Shown here: in pieces, positions 1-5,526 of the stretch
How positions within the stretch are numbered: the first letter of the stretch is position 1
Layout of the letters: every line of letters begins with the position of its first letter
Source of the DNA: Parcubacteria group bacterium GW2011_GWA1_47_8
Lineage (GTDB): Bacteria > Patescibacteriota > Minisyncoccia > Phycocordibacterales > UBA1550
Direction: 5' to 3'
NCBI GenBank assembly: GCA_000996605.1
Contig: LCOP01000044.1
Span: 1 to 6,921 of the forward strand
DNA: 6,921 nt
Translations under genes and position numbers: made by a program
Notes under the pieces: model-generated
What the model was told of the DNA's origin: nothing
What the model saw: only the letters and a program-made list of their open reading frames with translations
Database searches by the model: none

Positions 1-72
1 CGTACGAAACAAACCCTCGCCGAGAACGAAATCTACCTAGATTTCGTTCTCGGCGAGGTTTTGTTTCGTACG
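1..72. repeat. Near-perfect inverted repeat at the window edge (probable assembly fold-back)
   Basis: Bases 1-35 and 38-72 are reverse complements with one mismatch (C at 14 against the partner of T at 59), separated by CC at 36-37. Read on the minus strand, the right arm is the infB reading frame. Read on the plus strand, the left arm encodes the same peptide, RTKQTLAENEIYL, with Thr for Asn and going on past the place where the minus-strand frame stops. The left arm therefore looks like the same stretch of infB copied in the opposite direction, not like a genuine terminator. A fold-back contig end or chimeric read is the simplest cause. A real 72-bp palindrome is possible but would mean infB ends in the middle of its GTPase domain. 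Confidence 0.9.
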
Positions 73-480
73 TTCAATGTTTGCGTTTGGCTTGTCTATC
101 TTGTTAATCGCGACAATATAGGGGATGTCCGCTTGCTTAATCGCCGCGAGCGCTTCTTTTGTTTGTTCTTTGACGCCGTCTTCGGCGGAAACGACAAGCA
201 CAGCAATGTCAGCGACGTTTGCACCGCGTGCGCGCATTTTTGAAAAGGCTTGGTGCCCCGGTGTGTCCATAAAGGTGATGCGCTCGACGATCCCTTTTTT
301 TGCGGGGCGCGAAACTTCGTATGCGGAGAGATGTTGGGTGATACCGCCCGCTTCTTTTGCGACGATGTTGGTCTTCCTGATGTAATCAAGGAGGCTCGAC
401 TTGCCATGGTCAATATGCCCCATGATGACGACGATGGGCGGACGGGGAACGATATGTTGTGCGGTTGAAGATTTAGGCAT
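37..480 (-). CDS. infB: Translation initiation factor IF-2, GTPase domain (3'-truncated at the window edge)
   Basis: IF-2 is the GTPase that brings initiator tRNA to the 30S subunit and promotes 50S joining. The 147 visible residues hold the translational GTPase motifs in order: G1 GHIDHGKS (21-28), switch I GGITQH (45-50), G3 DTPGH (72-76) and G4 NKID (126-129). The match to IF-2 extends through the following helix. The protein then stops at a TAG created by the centre of the terminal palindrome, so the G5 region, domain II and the C-terminal fMet-tRNA-binding domains are missing; a full protein would be several hundred residues. The start at 480 is forced: the upstream frame has no ATG, GTG or TTG before a stop at 514-516. 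Only about 13 residues precede the G domain, so the IF2N-type N-terminal extension is absent. No Shine-Dalgarno is visible. It lies 29 bp after the DUF4446 gene and is probably co-transcribed with it. Confidence 0.93.
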   Translation of the reverse strand: MPKSSTAQHIVPRPPIVVIMGHIDHGKSSLLDYIRKTNIVAKEAGGITQHLSAYEVSRPAKKGIVERITFMDTPGHQAFSKMRARGANVADIAVLVVSAEDGVKEQTKEALAAIKQADIPYIVAINKIDKPNANIERTKQNLAENEI

Positions 481-509
481 AGATAAGTAAGGGAAAGGGG
501 AACACGAAG

Positions 510-1001
510 TTATTTACGGGCTTGCCCGAAATCCCCTTGGGGACGGCGGGTACGTGCAACGACGTCTTTTTCCTCGACGGACAGCTCGTGTTCGGAGGTG
601 AAGTTTTTTATTTGCTTTGCGAACACGCGGACTTGGTCGCGGGTGTAGAGGCTCGAGAACACGACGCCGTTGCCTTCTTCGGAAAGGAGCGCGACGGCGA
701 AACTTTGGTTGCCACCCTCGCCGTTACCCTTGAATGCGTTGAAGCGGATCGTCTCGACACCTTGGATGCTTCGCTTCAAGCGTTTCTCGGTGTCTGTCAT
801 GCGCGCGGTGGCTTGGGTTTGGAATTGCAGAAGTGCGCGGATGTCACTGCCTATTTCGGCAATGAGGCCTTCGAGGCTCTGTGCATTTTTCCCCGAAAGG
901 AGTTTCCGGAGGCGTCGTTCCACGAGGAAGAGCCATGTTCCCAAAGCGAGGACAAGGATTATCAGTATTGCAATGATGATGGAGGTTGCAGTCAAGATCA
1001 T
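510..1001 (-). CDS. DUF4446-family membrane protein
   Basis: 163 residues. One N-terminal membrane helix (about 3-27, very rich in Ile and Leu) is followed by a basic stretch VERRLRKLL, which suggests that the rest is cytoplasmic. Residues about 40-85 are helical and coiled-coil-like. The conserved core follows: RFNAF (86-90), GGNQSFAVALL (96-106), GNGVVFSSLYTR (110-121) and RVFAKQI (125-131), ending in a SEHELSVEE segment (136-144). This pattern is that of DUF4446, a family of unknown function; I assign no reaction. The ATG at 1001 was chosen because the membrane helix begins right there. A start at 1103 would add 34 residues of low-complexity sequence read through the intergenic palindrome. 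The gene is followed directly by infB on the same strand. Confidence 0.85.
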   Translation of the reverse strand: MILTATSIIIAILIILVLALGTWLFLVERRLRKLLSGKNAQSLEGLIAEIGSDIRALLQFQTQATARMTDTEKRLKRSIQGVETIRFNAFKGNGEGGNQSFAVALLSEEGNGVVFSSLYTRDQVRVFAKQIKNFTSEHELSVEEKDVVARTRRPQGDFGQARK

Positions 1002-1011
1002 ATTGCTTGAA

Positions 1012-1040
1012 AGAGTACCATATTTTCTAGGGTTTTGCAA
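1012..1040 (-). promoter_or_regulatory. Candidate promoter for the DUF4446-infB pair
   Basis: On the minus strand, TTGCAA (1035-1040, 4 of 6 to the -35 consensus) lies 17 nt before TACTCT (1012-1017), preceded by TGG as an extended -10. Transcription would begin near 1005, only a few bases before the ATG at 1001, giving an almost leaderless mRNA. The -10 is weak, so this is tentative. Confidence 0.3.
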
Positions 1041-1069
1041 AAGCCGCTCGGGGACCGTCTTGTGTGTTC

Positions 1070-1090
1070 TTTGGACGTCCGACGTCCAAA
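1070..1090. promoter_or_regulatory. 21-bp perfect palindrome in the divergent intergenic region
   Basis: Arms TTTGGACGTC and GACGTCCAAA flank a single C. The element also reads as two overlapping GACGTCC units. It lies between two divergent start codons (1001 minus, 1138 plus), so it is not expected to be a terminator. It sits just upstream of the best plus-strand -10 candidate, where an operator or activator site would fit. A dispersed palindromic repeat is the other main possibility. A weaker inverted repeat follows directly (TTTCAA 1091-1096, TTGAAA 1103-1108). Confidence 0.6.
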
Positions 1091-1108
1091 TTTCAAAATT
1101 CATTGAAA

Positions 1109-1114
1109 AATAAT
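1109..1114 (+). promoter_or_regulatory. Candidate -10 element for the cysteine desulfurase gene
   Basis: AATAAT matches the -10 consensus at five of six bases and would start transcription near 1121, giving a leader of about 17 nt before the ATG at 1138. No good -35 is present at the proper spacing; the palindrome at 1070-1090 fills that area. This would fit an activator-dependent promoter, but the evidence is thin. Confidence 0.22.
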
Positions 1115-1137
1115 TGATGCGGGGCTATGATGAGCAG

Positions 1138-2361
1138 ATGAAAAGAATCTATTTAGACCACGCCTCCGCGACGCCGGTTGATTCGGGAGTTTCGCGGGTT
1201 GTTGCGGAGGCATTGCGGAAGTATACGGGTAATCCGAGTGCCTTGCATGCCGAGGGGAAGGCTGCACGTGTGGCGCTTGAGGGAGCGCGTACAAAGATCG
1301 CCACGGTTCTTGCGGCGCATTTCGACGAGATTGTATTTACCAGTGGTGCAACCGAAGCGAATAATATGGCGATAAGTGGTGTGGTTCAGGCGGCACGGGC
1401 GCGCGGTATCGAACGACCACACGTCGTTGTCTCTGCAATCGAACATCCGTCGGTACTTGAGTGTGTTCGCGCAATGGAAGCAGAAGGCACGCGAGTTGAT
1501 TATTTGGTAGTTGATGCTCGTGGACTCATTGATACAAAAGAGCTCCGCAAACTCATCACACCCGAGACCGTACTCGTGTCTATTATGTATGCGAACAATG
1601 AAATTGGAGCGATTGAGCCAGTGCGCGAAATTGCGAAAGAAATTCGCCATGCGCGAAAAGTGAATCAATCGGCATATCCGTATTTTCACACCGATGCCGC
1701 ACAGGCGGGAAACTATCTCGACGTCAATGTCCTCCGCCTCGGTGTGGACATGATGACGCTCTCGTCCGGCAAAACATATGGTCCGCGCGGAATCGGTGCA
1801 CTTTTTATAAAACGCGGAGTGCATATGGCACCGATTATGCATGGCGGTGAACACGAACGCGGGCGTCGTCCGGGAACGGAACCTGTTGCGATTGCGGTCG
1901 GCTTCGCTGAGGTATTCGCGCATGCGGAAAAAATAAAAGCAAAGGAATCAGCGCGTGTTGCGAAACTTCGCGATATGCTTGCGGAGAAAATTTTGAAAAA
2001 AATTTTGGGCACTTCAGTAAACGGAGACCTCGCGAACAGTTTGCCAAACATTTTGAATATCTCGTTTGAGGGGGTGGAAAGCGAAACGCTGGTGCTGTAT
2101 CTCGATGCCGCTGGAATTGCCGTTTCAGGGAAAAGCGCGTGCAAGAGTTCTTCCGAAGAGCCTTCGCATGTTATACTGGCGATAGGCAGAGTGAGGGAGG
2201 AACGTGCGGGCTTGCCTGCCGTGACGTCGGCGCAGGCAGGGGCGGGGCGGTTTTCACTGGGGAGAGGAACAAAGAGGGAAGACATCGCGTATGTAGCAAA
2301 AGAACTCGCGCGCATCATTCCATTTCTCCGCGAAGCACGAGCACAGAGCGATGTGACATAG
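1138..2361 (+). CDS. iscS: Cysteine desulfurase (NifS/IscS-type, class V aminotransferase fold)
   Basis: A PLP enzyme that takes sulfur from L-cysteine as an enzyme persulfide, for Fe-S clusters and/or thiolated tRNA. From the ATG at 1138 it has 407 residues and begins MKRIYLDHASATP, the usual first strand and loop. Landmarks: GNPSALH (31-37), TSGATEANN (68-76), His103 in EHPSV (stacks on PLP), NNEIGAIEP (153-161), Asp186 and Gln189 in HTDAAQ, Lys212 in SSGKTYGPRG (PLP Schiff base), RRPGTEP (243-249), and catalytic Cys335 in SGKSACKSS. RFSLGR (371-376) closes the conserved core. Residues 359-368 are extra compared with the family and are encoded by a palindromic insert (see 2211-2240). The TTG at 1114 and ATG at 1117 are alternative starts but add only non-conserved residues. 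No IscU or MnmA gene is adjacent, so the sulfur acceptor cannot be told from here. Confidence 0.93.
   Translation: MKRIYLDHASATPVDSGVSRVVAEALRKYTGNPSALHAEGKAARVALEGARTKIATVLAAHFDEIVFTSGATEANNMAISGVVQAARARGIERPHVVVSAIEHPSVLECVRAMEAEGTRVDYLVVDARGLIDTKELRKLITPETVLVSIMYANNEIGAIEPVREIAKEIRHARKVNQSAYPYFHTDAAQAGNYLDVNVLRLGVDMMTLSSGKTYGPRGIGALFIKRGVHMAPIMHGGEHERGRRPGTEPVAIAVGFAEVFAHAEKIKAKESARVAKLRDMLAEKILKKILGTSVNGDLANSLPNILNISFEGVESETLVLYLDAAGIAVSGKSACKSSSEEPSHVILAIGRVREERAGLPAVTSAQAGAGRFSLGRGTKREDIAYVAKELARIIPFLREARAQSDVT
2211..2240. repeat. 30-bp palindromic element inserted in frame inside iscS
   Basis: TGCCTGC (2213-2219) pairs with GCAGGCA (2232-2238). A second, inner pairing GCCG (2218-2221) with CGGC (2228-2231) flanks TGACGT. 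The encoded residues LPAVTSAQAG (359-368) fall between the AIG motif and RFSLGR. Removing exactly these ten residues restores the spacing I expect for the family, which suggests a mobile palindromic repeat inserted without breaking the frame, similar in principle to Rickettsia palindromic elements. That it is mobile is an inference. Confidence 0.6.
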
Positions 2362-2369
2362 AAACAGTG

Positions 2370-2392
2370 ATTTTTTATCAGTAATAAAAAAT
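2370..2392. repeat. AT-only perfect hairpin between iscS and the 493-residue gene
   Basis: ATTTTTTAT (2370-2378) and ATAAAAAAT (2384-2392) are exact reverse complements around the loop CAGTA. The stem has no G-C pair and no free T tract follows, so it is a poor intrinsic terminator. It could mark the transcript boundary or open the DNA for a downstream start. Confidence 0.4.
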
Positions 2393-2403
2393 AGGATTAT
2401 CTT

Positions 2404-3885
2404 ATGACCATAGCGAAACCAGAGCTTTCTGAATATATTAAAAATGCTATTGCTCAAGGTCAGGATTTTAAGGACGTAGAAAAAACACTCATGGATAATG
2501 GTTGGGAACAAGAGACTATACATGAAGCACGGCTCAGTTTAGGTACACCATCGGCACCCAGCTCTCTTAAGAGGCTTGCTCCGCAAAATAAGTTTCCAAA
2601 ACAACGCTCCGTGTTTATTGGTGTAATAATTTTACTACTTGCTTTTGGTGGGGTTTTTGCGTACCGTTTTTTTGTTAAAGAAGATACGCGAGATTTGCAA
2701 CAAGGAATCCCAAGAGAACAGCTTGTATACCAGTTGCAGAATCCTCCTCAACGCGTAGAGGGCAGTGCTCTTACTGAAGAGATAGCGAATAAAATATTTT
2801 TGGAACAGACAAAATTGCTCTATGACGCGATGGGGCTTCCGGAAAATATAAATTTCAACGAGAGCTCTAAGGAGAAAGAAGTATATGAAACTATTCAACA
2901 AAAAACAAACGAAATCGTCCCTCTATTTCTAACTGCCGAAAGTCAGGAATTTGAAAAATTAACAGATCCGGACTACGTTCAATTGAAAATATTTTTAGCT
3001 CTTTTTGTCTTCGATTATAGTGAAATTGAAGCAATACAAAAGAGATATGAACGAGATTTGCAAACATACAAATCTACCACCAACACAGATAAAGAAAAAT
3101 TCAGAAAATCCGTAAAGAAGCTATCTCTCAAAGAAGCACTCGCAGATGCTAATGAGTTTCGGACGAAAGAAGATATACAAAAATTGTATGATTCGGGAGA
3201 TGCTTTGATAAAGCTTCCTGAACCGGGGATGATTGACATCGCCTTTACTTTCGAAAAGGGAGAGATTATTTTTCCGGAACCAAAATTGAGATACCCGATC
3301 ATGGTTATCAACGAAGGAAGAATCGCGGTTGGTCTTGGTGCATGGGTCACGGGCATTAGCTTCGATCTTGTTAAGGATGAAGCGGGTTGGAAATTCGACA
3401 TTATCGAGTGGTACCGCCCTAATCAGGAGCGTAGCGCATTTTTTAATCTTAAAGAAAAAGAGCTTGCGGAAAATTGGGAAAATATACTTATCATGGCGGG
3501 CATAGGCACTCAACCTGCTTGGAATGATGTGTATGTAAAGTCTCGTTTAGTTTCTGTAAAGGATCGCATGGAGATATATCGGAGTAACTGGCTGAAGTCT
3601 TTGCAGGTAGTATCAGAAGGCTGCAAAACAAAAGGTTCCTTATTCGCTACCGATTCATACCTCCGCGGACTAGTCAATTTTGTTGAGGAGAAAGGGGAAG
3701 GGAATAGTTTGGTCTGTCGGTCAAACATGGTGGGTCTTTTGCTCGCGGCACGTCTTCCCGAGTCGAAGCAATACTTTTGTGTAGATATGAGTTATGATAC
3801 AAAAGAGGGAATAATAATAGAGAAAATTCCACTTAGTGGCGTTAATTGTATAATGCAAACTGGATTGCCCTTGAATAAAAAATAA
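2404..3885 (+). CDS. Membrane-anchored protein of unknown function with a pilin-like C-terminal cysteine module
   Basis: 493 residues. Residues 1-48 form a helical N-terminal module with the pattern YIKNAIAQGQ, then LMDNGWEQETIHEA; I believe similar short domains precede membrane helices in Patescibacteria proteins. A single membrane helix follows at about 70-91, after KRLAPQNKFPKQR, so the rest should be outside the membrane. Residues 100-270 are helix-rich and charged. Residues 275-338 look beta-rich and end in GWKFDIIEWYR, reminiscent of NTF2-like accessory domains (weak inference). All four cysteines (407, 438, 459, 482) lie in the last 90 residues. The pattern there, LVCRSN then YFCVDMS then GVNC, resembles the C-terminal end of Patescibacteria pilin-like proteins (CVDS-type motif). 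No type IV pilin N-terminus is present. AGGA at 2393-2396 is a possible weak ribosome binding site. The gene is clearly more AT-rich than its neighbours. I assign no function. Confidence 0.8.
   Translation: MTIAKPELSEYIKNAIAQGQDFKDVEKTLMDNGWEQETIHEARLSLGTPSAPSSLKRLAPQNKFPKQRSVFIGVIILLLAFGGVFAYRFFVKEDTRDLQQGIPREQLVYQLQNPPQRVEGSALTEEIANKIFLEQTKLLYDAMGLPENINFNESSKEKEVYETIQQKTNEIVPLFLTAESQEFEKLTDPDYVQLKIFLALFVFDYSEIEAIQKRYERDLQTYKSTTNTDKEKFRKSVKKLSLKEALADANEFRTKEDIQKLYDSGDALIKLPEPGMIDIAFTFEKGEIIFPEPKLRYPIMVINEGRIAVGLGAWVTGISFDLVKDEAGWKFDIIEWYRPNQERSAFFNLKEKELAENWENILIMAGIGTQPAWNDVYVKSRLVSVKDRMEIYRSNWLKSLQVVSEGCKTKGSLFATDSYLRGLVNFVEEKGEGNSLVCRSNMVGLLLAARLPESKQYFCVDMSYDTKEGIIIEKIPLSGVNCIMQTGLPLNKK
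3849..3854 (+). promoter_or_regulatory. Candidate -10 box for the superoxide dismutase gene
   Basis: TATAAT, an exact -10 consensus, lies inside the last codons of the upstream gene, 46 bp before the dismutase ATG. The -35 region at 17-bp spacing (ATTCCA, 3826-3831) is poor. In AT-rich DNA such a box can arise by chance. Confidence 0.28.
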
Positions 3886-3899
3886 TTATTAATTAATTT

Positions 3900-4475
3900 A
3901 TGTACGAAGCAAAAAATTTTGAAGCGTTGTTGGGGACGGAAGGATTTTCAGATATCCTTTTGCGCAATCACTTTACCCTTTATGAGGGGTATGTTTCCAA
4001 TACGAATAAACTCGTTGATCTCTTGAGGACCGTCGAATTGGGGACACCAGCTTGGAACGAGCTCAAGCGGCGTTTCGGGTGGGAGTGGAACGGCATGCGT
4101 TTGCACGAGCTCTATTTTGGCAATATGATTTCCGGCGGCGCAAAGATTGACGAGAAAGGCGACCTTGCAAAAAAGATTAAAGAAGATTTTGGAAGTATTG
4201 ATGCGTGGGAAAAAGATTTTAGAGCAACGGGTGCGATGCGGGGTATCGGGTGGGTCGCTTTGGCGCGTGATACAGAAACAGGGCGGCTCTTCAACGTGTG
4301 GGTGAATGAGCACGACGGAGGACACCTTGCGGGCGCATCGACCATCCTCATCATGGACGTATTCGAGCACGCGTTTGCAATCGACTACGGTCTGAAGCGC
4401 ACGGATTATATCGAAGCGTTTTGGAAAGCGATTGACTGGGGTGTGGTGAGTGAACGTTTTGTTGCAGTAAAGTAG
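3900..4475 (+). CDS. sod: Fe/Mn-family superoxide dismutase, divergent
   Basis: Converts superoxide to oxygen and hydrogen peroxide. The 191 residues match the usual family length. The four metal ligands can be placed: His24 (NHFTLYEGYV), His69 (LHELYF), Asp153 and His157 (MDVFEHAFAIDY). The C-terminal segment continues WKAIDWGVVSERF, as in the family. Differences: the first-ligand segment reads HFTLYEGYV, one residue shorter than the common HxxxHHxxYV and without the second histidine pair; the region that holds the second-sphere Gln in Mn enzymes reads NEHDGGH; and the residue two before the ligand Asp, usually Gly or Thr and tied to metal preference, is Ile151. Metal use therefore cannot be called. 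No signal peptide, so cytosolic. The ATG lies 15 nt after the previous stop in an A/T-only spacer without a Shine-Dalgarno. Confidence 0.88.
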   Translation: MYEAKNFEALLGTEGFSDILLRNHFTLYEGYVSNTNKLVDLLRTVELGTPAWNELKRRFGWEWNGMRLHELYFGNMISGGAKIDEKGDLAKKIKEDFGSIDAWEKDFRATGAMRGIGWVALARDTETGRLFNVWVNEHDGGHLAGASTILIMDVFEHAFAIDYGLKRTDYIEAFWKAIDWGVVSERFVAVK

Positions 4476-4488
4476 CGTATCGGGTAGA

Positions 4489-4513
4489 ATGAAGCAATAC
4501 AAGCATGCTTCAT
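4489..4513 (+). terminator. Hairpin after the dismutase gene, possible weak terminator
   Basis: ATGAAGCA (4489-4496) pairs perfectly with TGCTTCAT (4506-4513) across a 9-nt loop, 13 bp after the dismutase stop. It is followed by ATTTTAGG, a short and interrupted T stretch. Position favours a terminator, but the U tract is poor. Confidence 0.4.
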
Positions 4514-4532
4514 ATTTTAGGAAACACACCTT

Positions 4533-4567
4533 CTAACACCTAAAACCTAATGACTAATACCTGACCC
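4533..4567 (+). repeat. Five tandem degenerate heptamers (CTAANNC-like) before the pseudoprotease start
   Basis: The 35 bases divide exactly into CTAACAC, CTAAAAC, CTAATGA, CTAATAC and CTGACCC. Each begins CT, four begin CTAA, and they end two bases before the ATG at 4570. The mRNA leader would thus consist of this repeat and lacks any purine-rich ribosome binding site. It looks like a decayed microsatellite; a role in translation is speculative. Confidence 0.7.
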
Positions 4568-4569
4568 TT

Positions 4570-5526
4570 ATGGAACATCTCAACAGATCCCAAATAGTTC
4601 TCCTTGCTCTTTTTGTGAGCTTTGTCTCGTCGGTGGCGACGGGGATTGTTGTCGTGACACTTATGCAACAGATGCCAGAGCCTATCACGCAGAGCATCAC
4701 CAACGTTGTTGAGAAAACGATCGAGCGTATCGTACCCACGGTTATTGAAAAGCCTTCAAAGCCGATCGTGATGAAAGATGAAGATTTTCTGGTGTCGGCA
4801 ATCGAGCACAATACGAAGAATGTCGTTGCATTCAAAATTGTAGGCGAGGACGGGGCGGCGTATTCGGCTGGTGTCGGCGTTGTCGTGTCTTCGGATGGGC
4901 TCGTGGTCACCGATAGAAATAACTTTGGTGGCGGGACGCTCCTCTCGGATATCGACGGCGTGTCTTATACGCTCGAAGTTCTTTCGAACGACAAAGATCA
5001 TTTTCTCGGGCTTGGGAGGTTGAAACTCGCAGGAGCGGTTTCGACTTCAACGAAGCCGGTGTCTTTCAATTCTATTACATTAGGAAGGAGCGATGTTTTA
5101 AAGGTTGGGCAGACGGCGGTTATCATCGGCGGACGTGACGGAAAAACGATTGCTACCGGCGTGATAACGAATCTCGACATGAGCGCCGGAGGGGATAAAG
5201 AACCAAAAACGTTAAGGAACATCGGCCTCTCCCAGCGTCTCAGCGGCACGTCAAGCGGCGCGCCAATTATCACGCTTGACGGATCCATTGTCGGTTTTAT
5301 GAGCGTGAACGACGTGCAGAGTACCCAGCGCGGTGTTCCTGTAGAGGAAGCAAAGGACATCATTGAAACATTGGTGGTTTTTGGATTTCGGAAGGGGGGA
5401 AATGATTTGACTTTATCCTACGGTATGCTAGGATGTTCGTACTGTTCTTGTTTCCAAGAACAGGGGAACGTTTTGTTTAATCCGCATCTTTTCTTGTTGT
5501 TTCGACCAAAAGCGGGTCGTCTCTAG
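4570..5526 (+). CDS. Membrane-anchored trypsin/HtrA-like protein, probable pseudoprotease with aberrant C-terminal tail
   Basis: 318 residues. A membrane helix at about 9-32 follows a short cytoplasmic start; residues 35-70 are a linker; about 71-270 resemble the S1C (HtrA/DegQ) chymotrypsin-like fold. Recognisable family segments: GVGVVVSSDGLVVTD (101-115), LGRSDVLKVGQTAVIIGG (171-188), ATGVIT (195-200) and GTSSGAPIITLDGSIVGF (226-243). At the triad sites the usual TNNHV is TDRNN (Asn117 in the His position), the usual DLAVLKI is FLGLGRLKL (Phe145 in the Asp position), and GNSGGP is GTSSGAP with Ser228 or Ser229. His and Asp are thus lost and proteolysis is unlikely; a binding or sensing role outside the membrane is an inference. 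No PDZ domain. Residues from about 279 onward, including all three cysteines (289, 292, 294), are encoded by the next operon's promoter and leader and look non-native (see finding on the G6 run). Confidence 0.78.
   Translation: MEHLNRSQIVLLALFVSFVSSVATGIVVVTLMQQMPEPITQSITNVVEKTIERIVPTVIEKPSKPIVMKDEDFLVSAIEHNTKNVVAFKIVGEDGAAYSAGVGVVVSSDGLVVTDRNNFGGGTLLSDIDGVSYTLEVLSNDKDHFLGLGRLKLAGAVSTSTKPVSFNSITLGRSDVLKVGQTAVIIGGRDGKTIATGVITNLDMSAGGDKEPKTLRNIGLSQRLSGTSSGAPIITLDGSIVGFMSVNDVQSTQRGVPVEEAKDIIETLVVFGFRKGGNDLTLSYGMLGCSYCSCFQEQGNVLFNPHLFLLFRPKAGRL
5407..5434 (+). promoter_or_regulatory. Strong extended -10 promoter for the ribosomal protein cluster
   Basis: TTGACT (5407-5412, five of six to the -35 consensus), a 16-nt spacer, then TGC and TAGGAT (5429-5434) as an extended -10. 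Transcription should start near 5441, about 150 nt before rpsN. It lies inside the annotated 3' end of the pseudoprotease frame and directly after a TGA (5403-5405) in the neighbouring frame, where that gene may really have ended. This is the best promoter in the window. Confidence 0.65.
5435..5480 (+). promoter_or_regulatory. Leader hairpin upstream of rpsN, possible attenuator or regulatory site
   Basis: CTGTTCTTG (5442-5450) and CAAGAACAG (5455-5463) form a perfect 9-bp stem with a TTTC loop. GTTC (5435-5438) and GAAC (5466-5469) can lengthen it across a small internal loop, and GTTTTGTTT follows (5470-5478). On transcripts from upstream, the full hairpin plus T-rich stretch looks like a terminator. 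On transcripts from the promoter at 5407, only the 9-bp stem would sit at the very 5' end. CAAGAA (5455-5460) can alternatively pair with TTCTTG at 5491-5496, so two exclusive folds are possible. A further 5-bp stem, CGACC/GGTCG, lies at 5503-5519. Confidence 0.45.

Noticed and set aside
1..72. Terminal inverted repeat as a transcription terminator or mobile-element end
   Set aside because: Both arms encode infB codons and no T tract or transposase is present; a fold-back artefact explains it better.
1002..1103. Longer start for the DUF4446 protein at 1103
   Set aside because: The added 34 residues read through the intergenic palindrome and candidate promoter, are not hydrophobic or family-like, and the membrane helix begins exactly at the ATG at 1001.
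1153..1923. 256-residue open frame on the minus strand
   Set aside because: It lies opposite the well-supported cysteine desulfurase, is rich in Arg, Cys and His as in shadow frames, and has no recognisable motif.
2169..2177. TGTTATACT as an extended -10 promoter inside iscS
   Set aside because: No -35-like sequence lies at the right distance and no gene starts soon after; the next gene begins more than 220 bp later.
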